A DNA stretch of 64,000 nt. It comes from Arsenophonus sp046530735 (GTDB taxonomy: Bacteria > Pseudomonadota > Gammaproteobacteria > Enterobacterales > Enterobacteriaceae). Shown piece by piece: positions 57,720 through 64,000 of this stretch. The stretch's first letter is position 1. Every line of letters begins with the position of its first letter. The notes below the pieces were generated by a model. It saw only the letters and a program-made list of their open reading frames with translations. It was not told the DNA's origin and searched no databases. The stretch is from the NCBI GenBank assembly GCA_046530735.1, contig JBHEQV010000001.1, positions 124,001-188,000 of the forward strand. The letters are read 5' to 3'. The translations under genes and the position numbers were made by a program.

Positions 57720-58720
57720 GGATTCATGATGTGGAATATCACCCATATTGGCGTTAATATTGCCAAATATTTAATGCAGATCTATTTCATTAATGAACAT
57801 ATAAGTGATATTTTATAAACATACGAGTCAAGAAGGATTCTTTATTAGCATATTTCAGTAATCATGAACTGAAAAATTGTAGCATAAAGTTTGATTACTT
57901 AAAGATAAATTTGTAAAAGTATTTATGATTAGCAACAAAAATAATATTATGGATGCTCACGCTATCTGAATGGCAGTTCAACAACCTAGTAAAGCAAATA
58001 GTGTCTAAAGCGAAGAGCGACAAGCTGTACTTATCTCTAGATAAGAGAGGTCATGTTCAGTTGATAAAGTTTCGTATGTCATAAATCAACGGGGTACATG
58101 GATTATTATTAGAGTTTAGGAAAATAATATATGAAGGATTTTTGGATACCGTCATTAAATATGAGTATACTAGAAGTGCTTAATCGATTAAAGGTAAATC
58201 TTCCGCTATTTCTAATTTACCAAATTGAATAGCAGTATCAACGATTCGGCAACCTTAATATTCAAATAGTTGACATAAAAAAGCAGCTGGCTAGATTAAC
58301 AAAGTATAAACAAGGAAATTGTCATCAAATTATGCAAATCTTCAATGCCGAACTACTTATTGCGCTTCTAAAAGCTACTATATATGGAGAATAGTAATGC
58401 ATATTCCCAGATCATGGCGATAGTTCTCTTCTTATTAGATCAGGCTAGTATTAAAACAAACCAGCACTATCTGGAAGACACGAATACTGGGTTATCAAAA
58501 TATAATAACACCTATCTGCAAAGATTATTTATTGATAACTCAAGGGAGAGCCCTATCAAGAGTGGTAACCTAAAGAACTATTCACCCCCACTTTGGGGTT
58601 TTCAACCATAATGAAAATGCCGGCCAATCAGCTTTAGCGATGGCCGGGATGGCTAACAAGATAACATCGTATAGTATTAACCTTTAATGACCTATAATCA
58701 GAGTTACTATAAAACACCTC
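57720..58720 (+). mobile_element. IS110-like insertion sequence, decayed
   Basis: Around stops, the plus strand reads HIGVNIAKYLMQIYFINEHI (IGVDIAKNxFQVxxxD-like), then HELK, MDAHAI (the DAxAI/DEDD motif), RFVSVKSEEQQAVLSLHR-like, INGVHGLLLEF, then LEVLNRLK.NLPLFLIYQIE and IVDIKKQLARLTKYK. The 3' half has LSKYNNTYLQRLFI (58494-58535), the GISKRGNxYLRxLFIHGARA motif of IS110 enzymes, ending in a trace like AMAGMANKIT. IS110 elements have no usual inverted repeats and none were seen. Single copy in the window. Inactive. Confidence 0.72.
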
Positions 58721-58755
58721 AGCCTCAGATCATTTTGAGTAAAATGCGTTCATAA

Positions 58756-59793
58756 CGTTATGTTAACAACACTTATTGGTAAAAATTCCTTATACTATAA
58801 GAAGATTTTGCTATAAAGCTTAATGTGAAAAAACAAACGGTCATACAAATCAAAGAAATCCTTTCTCATTTCCTTCAGCATAAAACTGCATTTCATTAGT
58901 TATCTCGCCGATAATTTATCAGATGATATCAAGCTATACATTAAAGAAACTCATTCTATTTTATCCTGATCATATTGTTACAGTGAACATGTTATTCACT
59001 GAAGAGATTCATAATGGTTACAGTGATATCATTACAAAATCCATGATTGCAGAAAACCGTTTAAACAAAACTTACTAGAAGTCCTATAGCAAAACTAGAT
59101 TAAGAATAATAAATATTTTAGTTATCTGCAATGTAGATGAATAGCTTAACTATACAGGAGTAAGCGAAATAAACAGGAATTGATTTGAAAATAGGATTTA
59201 GATGGCGGCACTCTACCTTTCTTGCTTCATCGCCGATATCTAAGATAAGTTACACTAATTGATATTATTGAAATCGACGAATATTTTCTCTGAATCCTTT
59301 AAAGAAAATCATTCTATTTCATATAGAAAATCTAGAAGAAGTAAAAGAGTATAAGATAAAAAAGAAAGAACGAATCGCGCGGTCTTAATCAACAGAGATC
59401 GATATGGATCATTGTAATCTATGAGATCTTGAAGAGTTTAATGCAGAATATTTTAGCCGTTTTTTTTGAACTAATTATTGATAAAGAGTCAATCTTTTAC
59501 TTAAATAGAGCAAAATCATACAAAAGTCTTATTAAAAGAATGAAATTAGTCACCATCATCCAATAAGATTGGATAATTATAGAGTTATTTCTAAGGAATT
59601 CCACATTTAAAATGTGAATAGTTATATTAACCAATTAAAAGGAGATAGCTAAGTAGATTCCATGATGCAAGGTCATTTTATTTATTGAATTATCTTGCTG
59701 GAGAGGATTGTTTGAAAGAAAAATAATTGAATATAGATGTGCTTATAAGTTTCTCTGTAAGAAAAACAATAATCTTTGCTAATTAATATAGCT
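58756..59793 (+). mobile_element. IS1595-like insertion sequence, decayed copy 3
   Basis: About 1.04 kb, starting about 35 bp after the IS110-like trace. Ends CGTTATGTTAACAACA.../...CTTTGCTAATTAATATAGC. Coding traces: LIDIIEIDEYFL-like catalytic region, KRIRKKKERIARS-like basic stretch, and the 3' block FHI.NVNSYINQLKG-like. No intact frame. Confidence 0.7.
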
Positions 59794-60783
59794 ATTAATG
59801 AACATTAACCATTTTAATATTAAAGGTGAATATAAAAAATTACCTAGGCAATAGTAGTGATGACAAAGATAGCTGAGATCTAGACTTGCTAAACCTAGAT
59901 TATTTTTAGCTTAAAGCACCTTAGAAGAATAAGGTGTGAGTCAATGGATTATATAGAAGCCTACCTGCAACGGCTGTAAATAAGGCTAGATATTAAGTTG
60001 CAACTCTGCCATTAATATCTGAATTCAGATACCTTGCAAACAAGGATGATATTCATCATAGCAAACAAAAAAGCAAAAAGTATTGAAATACCCCTAACAA
60101 TGAGGTTGATTATTCTTTCTGGAAATCAGCAGAAATTACCGCAATAACAAAGTTAAATAATGGATAAATTTATCCTGGCGGCAATCTTCTCTCCTCATTT
60201 GTTAATATTTTCTGGTGAAATGATAGTTTTTCAACTCAAATGATATATTTATTGAATAATTAAACTATTTTGCTAAAAATAAATAAAAAATACTTTTTAG
60301 ATATGAAATTAGAGTTTCATAGCAAAAAAAATTTTTTATTGATTAAAAAAAATAAAAACCTATTTTAAACCTAGTATTAATGATAAACGGATAGTATCTG
60401 TATTCAGGAAGGAAGTTGAACAGAAAATGACTTAAATTATATTAGCGCAAGTAAAAGCAGATAAAATGTCGAAGAGAATAAGCTATATCGCTGCCGTCAC
60501 TTTATTTAAATAGTATAAAGTACGCTTGCTTACATATAAGCAATATCTATTTTAAATAGATATTGCTTAACCAGTATTGAATCGGATAAACCTGTTTATG
60601 CTGAAGTTAATGACTATGATACCATCTATCTATTAATTGATGATAGATTGTTTGATGCAACATTATTGGATCCAGACTTGGCGATTAAATTTAATAAAAT
60701 TCGTACTTGTCAATCTGACTGACTATCAGAAATATAAGATTCTAAGCTATTTTTAACTGGACTTTTATCATTAATCAGGATAC
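59794..60783. other. Region downstream of proS, mostly gene-free
   Basis: A plus-strand trace of about 50 codons (60565-60721) reads LTSIESDKPVYAEVNDYDT followed by IYLLIDDRLFDATLLDPDL and a stop at 60719-60721. It looks like the C-terminal end of a former protein, which I cannot name. An inverted repeat GCAATATCTATTT-TAAATAGATATTGC at 60540-60567 lies just in front of it. The remainder shows nothing. Confidence 0.4.
60540..60567. repeat. Near-perfect inverted repeat
   Basis: GCAATATCTATTTTAAATAGATATTGC with its flanking A/T: arms of at least 12 bp (GCAATATCTATT and AATAGATATTGC) around a three-base centre. It may be a terminator remnant or a cruciform. Confidence 0.55.
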
Positions 60784-62499
60784 TTAGTTAAGCTTTATTT
60801 TTAGAAAATCAACTATTTCAGTGATATCAATAAATTCTTTTTCATTATTACGTCGCTGTTTATATTCAACCTTGTTGTCATCTAAATTACGATCACCGAT
60901 CACGATGGTATGAGGTATGCCAATAAGCTCCATATCGGCAAACATCACACTAGGTCGTTCTTTGCGATCATCAAAAATGACATCAATACCATTGGATTGC
61001 AAATCACAGTAAAGTTTTTCAGCAACTTCTTTAACACGATATGATTTATGCATATTCATTGGTAAAATAGCAACTTGAAAAGGTGCGATTGCATCAGGCC
61101 AAATAATTCCTTTATCATCATGACTCTGTTCAATTGCAGCTGCTACAATTCGCGTGATACCGATACCATAACATCCCATCGTTACCGTTTGATTATGGCC
61201 CTCTGCATTTTGCACGCTGGCCTTCATTACTTTAGAATATCTGGTTCCGAGTTGAAAAATATGACCAACTTCAATTCCACGTTTAATTTGTATAGTTCCT
61301 TTACCATCTGGACTGGGATCACCTTCAACCACATTACGTAGATCATAAACTTCGGGTAAAGGTAGATCTCGCTGCCAATTAATACCAAAATAGTGTTTAT
61401 GATCGATATTGGCAGCGGCACTAAAATCACTCATCACAGAAACGCTGCGGTCGATAATAGCTGGTATTGGTAAATTAACAGGGCCTAATGAACTTGGACC
61501 TACTTTCAAGATTGCTCGTATTTCTTCTTCTGTTGAGAATCTTAGTGGGCTCGCAACCAGAGGATGTTTTTCTGCTTTTATCTCATTTAATTCATGATCA
61601 CCACGGATCAATAAGGCAACGAGCTGATGACCACTATCTTTTGCTGCACTGACAATTAAGGTTTTAACTGTTTTCTCAATAGGTAAATTATGTTGATCAA
61701 CTAGCTCAGCAATGGTTTTTGTGTCAGGGGTATCAATAAGACGCATATCTTCAGTTGGTGCAGCACGCTCTTCCGTAAGACAAATCGCTTCTGCTAATTC
61801 AATATTAGCGGCATAATCTGAAATAGTAGAAAAAACAATATTATCTTCACCACTATCAGCTAAAACTTGAAATTCATGAGAAGCATTTCCACCGATAGAA
61901 CTAGTATCTGCTTGGACTGCCTTAAAATTAAAACCAATACGACTAAAGATTATACCATATGCCTTATACATTGCATCGTAAGTTTGTTGCAGCGAGTTTT
62001 GATCAGTATGAAAAGAATAAGCATCTTTCATAAGAAATTCACGGGAGCGCATCGCACCAAAACGTGGTCTTATTTCATCACGAAATTTTGTTTGAATTTG
62101 ATAAAGATTTAACGGCAGCTGCTTATAAGAACTCACTTCGTTACGAATAAGGTCGGTAATTACCTCTTCATGAGTAGGACCCAACACAAAAGATCGCTCT
62201 CCGCGATCAACAAAACGAAGCAATTCTGGTCCATATTGCTTCCAACGCCCACTTTCTTGCCATAGATCTGCTGGCTGAACTATCGGCAGAGAAATCTCAA
62301 TTACACCAGCTCGATTCATTTCTTCACGAATAATATTTTCAATTTTTCGTAGTACACGGACACCGGTTGGTAGCCAGTCATATACCCCTGAAGCAAGTTT
62401 ACGAATCATACCTGCGCAAAGCATCAACTTATGACTAATAACCTCAGCATCAGCGGGAGTCTCTTTTAAAGTAAAGAGAAGATATTGTCTTGTACGCAT
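60784..62499 (-). CDS. proS: Prolyl-tRNA synthetase
   Basis: Class II aminoacyl-tRNA synthetase charging tRNA-Pro. 571 residues, against 572 in E. coli, uninterrupted. Catalytic core: MRTRQYLLFTLKETPADAEV, LMLCAGMIRKLASGVYDWLPTG (motif 1 region), LGPTHEEVITDLIR, FRDEIRPRFGAMRSREFLMKDAYSF (motif 2), EFQVLADSGED. Insertion/editing domain about 220-400. Motif 3: MGCYGIGITRIVAAAIEQ; anticodon-binding domain: VAILPMNM, DVIFDDRKERPSVMFADMELIGIPH, IVIGDRNLDDNKVEYKQRR. Bacterial-type with the editing domain kept, unlike some reduced symbionts. No operon partner remains on either side. Confidence 0.98.
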   Translation of the reverse strand: MRTRQYLLFTLKETPADAEVISHKLMLCAGMIRKLASGVYDWLPTGVRVLRKIENIIREEMNRAGVIEISLPIVQPADLWQESGRWKQYGPELLRFVDRGERSFVLGPTHEEVITDLIRNEVSSYKQLPLNLYQIQTKFRDEIRPRFGAMRSREFLMKDAYSFHTDQNSLQQTYDAMYKAYGIIFSRIGFNFKAVQADTSSIGGNASHEFQVLADSGEDNIVFSTISDYAANIELAEAICLTEERAAPTEDMRLIDTPDTKTIAELVDQHNLPIEKTVKTLIVSAAKDSGHQLVALLIRGDHELNEIKAEKHPLVASPLRFSTEEEIRAILKVGPSSLGPVNLPIPAIIDRSVSVMSDFSAAANIDHKHYFGINWQRDLPLPEVYDLRNVVEGDPSPDGKGTIQIKRGIEVGHIFQLGTRYSKVMKASVQNAEGHNQTVTMGCYGIGITRIVAAAIEQSHDDKGIIWPDAIAPFQVAILPMNMHKSYRVKEVAEKLYCDLQSNGIDVIFDDRKERPSVMFADMELIGIPHTIVIGDRNLDDNKVEYKQRRNNEKEFIDITEIVDFLKIKLN

Positions 62500-63292
62500 T
62501 ATTAACTTCCATCAACAATGATTACTTCCAGTTTAGTATTAACAAACCATAAAAATTATTCTCTATATTATCAGGATAAGATAATGTCTAAAGATATAAT
62601 TTTAATTTATTAACGTATATAAAGCGAGAAAACGATAGTGATATTTACTGAAATTTCTCATTAAAGGTTAAAATCAAACAGATGGGTAGTAGATATTTTA
62701 TTAGCAACGTTTTTATAAGTCTGGCGCAAGATTTTGCGCTAACACACTTGACAAATAAAGTGCTTAAACAAAGGATAGCGAATCTATTGCTCAATTACCT
62801 GTTTTTGGCAGTAGCAGAAAAAATCACTTTCATATCATTAGTTTAGAGTAGTAGAGGTTAAGAAAAGCCAGCAACCGATTTCGATAAAAATTCATAAAAC
62901 AACAGATAGGGTTTTATATCAATAACAGTCCTTCCATTGATTAAATTCATACTACCTAAAACCAAAGCTAATCCGTTATCATGAATAATTAAATTTTTCA
63001 GTTTAATTAATGATATACCTATTGGATTAATAGGTAATTGGGAACGAATGGCAAAACGTCTATTTTAGTTTTACCAGTTAAACAAGTGGGGGAAAAACCT
63101 TAGCAATAGGACAAAACCTTCTTGGAATGTTTGATAAAAAATGAAATAATCCAAATATAGCTAAATTATTCTAATCCGCGAACAACATCAGGATAATTAT
63201 AAGACTGAAATAAGCAAAAAATAATCCCTGTTAATTGTCAATTAATGCTGATTATCTCGAAATAGCAAATTTTTCTTTATATGGTAATTCTA
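62500..63292. other. Upstream region of proS, gene-free
   Basis: No gene recognised. A small hairpin GCGCAA-GATT-TTGCGC lies at 62724-62739. Around 63045-63150 a plus-strand trace (LVLPVKQVGEKTLAIGQNLLGMFD) may be a fragment of a lost gene. Confidence 0.4.
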
Positions 63293-64000
63293 GGTTATCT
63301 TAGAAAAAATTATTAGTAGAAATCTCTTAAACTGTAGAAGAATTTTTCTACAGAAGTTCCCATAAAAAAGTAAAATAATATACTGATCAAAGAAATTATT
63401 TCCTTCATTCTTTGCAATATAAAACTATAACTCATTAGTTATTTCAACGATAATCTGCAGATGAATCTCGATTCATGGATTGAATCAACTCATTCCACTT
63501 TATTCTACACCATATTATCATAATGAATATGGTTATATCCGCTAGAAACATTTATTAGAGTTATACAACAATATCGTTGCGAAATCCTCGATTGAGGAAA
63601 AACATGTAACAATCTTATTGCAAGGGATCTGTCTAAAGTATATCAGAAAGATAAATGGTTTAGTTATCTTCGATATATGTTGAATACCTTAACTTTATAA
63701 GAGTCAGAAAAAATAAAAAGACGTTAATTTTAAAACAACGTTTAGATAACGTTACTGTTTTCTTAGTTTCAACAGTAATAGTCAACTTAAATGCACTAAG
63801 TGCATTTTAAAATTGACAAAACATTTTTCCATAAATTCTTTAAATAGAAGCGTTATATCCCAGATAGGAAAGCTAAAAAATGCGAGAGAAGAAAGAAGTA
63901 AAAGAAAGAATAAATTTTGGTCTTTAATCGCTCGAAATTGACAGAGTTATGCGAGCAATTAGACTATTGAAGAGCTTAATACACGGTGTGTTAAATATTT
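63293..64000 (+). mobile_element. IS1595-like insertion sequence, decayed copy 4 (cut by window end)
   Basis: Left end GGTTATCTTAGAAAAAATTATTAGTAGAAATC as in the other copies, then the same sequence order to the window edge. The catalytic region would be just inside the edge; the right end is outside. Frames are broken. Confidence 0.7.

Noticed and set aside
61075..62112. Plus-strand frames of 62-88 codons opposite proS
   Set aside because: Shadows of proS; the minus-strand protein is clearly the real gene.
1..64000. CRISPR array
   Set aside because: No regularly spaced set of identical 25-40 bp repeats seen; the triple 16-mer at 15125 is too short and too closely spaced.
1..64000. tRNA or rRNA genes
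   Set aside because: No convincing T-loop/acceptor pairing or rRNA signature was noticed by eye; a covariance-model scan would be decisive.

Overview
This 64-kb window looks like a chromosomal piece from an AT-rich, host-restricted gammaproteobacterial symbiont in advanced genome decay. The recognisable genes are enterobacterial in sequence and order: menF-D-H-B-C-E, tyrA followed at a distance by rplS-trmD-rimM-rpsP-ffh, the convergent pair gsk/ybaL, and proS. Protein similarity to Escherichia coli is high. An insect endosymbiont of the Arsenophonus or Sodalis kind is the best guess, but this is inference: no rRNA or other decisive marker is present. Only nine genes read through (tyrA, rplS, trmD, rimM, rpsP, ffh, gsk, ybaL, proS), about 9 kb or roughly one seventh of the window. 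The rest is pseudogenes, dead insertion sequences, a ruined prophage and featureless AT-rich DNA.

Layout. 1-7.0 kb: IS debris (two IS1595-like copies in opposite orientation, one IS256-like copy abutting the second). 7.0-7.65 kb: 3' remnant of a catalase gene. 7.8-14.95 kb: the whole menaquinone operon on the minus strand, every gene inactivated; menD and menB are nearly intact and broken mainly at runs of seven A/T. 15.0-16.5 kb: anonymous DNA with a triple 16-bp repeat and a perfect inverted repeat. 16.5-17.9 kb: IS256-like copy. About 19-36.6 kb: a Mu-like prophage remnant on the minus strand, recognised from the MuA transposase, MuB ATPase, large terminase (gp28), portal (gp29, DUF935) and MuF (gp30), in Mu order. 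36.8-40.5 kb: IS1595-like and IS256-like copies with an unrecognised coiled-coil-like pseudogene between them.

40.5-48.5 kb: tyrA, then the rpsP-rimM-trmD-rplS ribosomal operon and ffh, all minus strand, in ancestral enterobacterial order. The rplS-to-ffh segment is flanked by an inverted pair of a 1.75-kb unidentified sequence (41.77-43.52 and 50.42-52.15 kb) and by IS256-like copies. 52.55-55.67 kb: gsk and ybaL, convergent around a bidirectional terminator. 56-60 kb: IS256-, IS110- and IS1595-like remnants. 60.8-62.5 kb: proS. 63.3-64 kb: another IS1595-like copy that runs off the window.

The survivors serve translation, protein targeting, tyrosine synthesis, purine salvage and ion/redox homeostasis. 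The losses (menaquinone, catalase, prophage, all transposases) fit relaxed selection on anaerobic respiration and free-living stress defence. All transposases seen are dead, so IS activity here is past.
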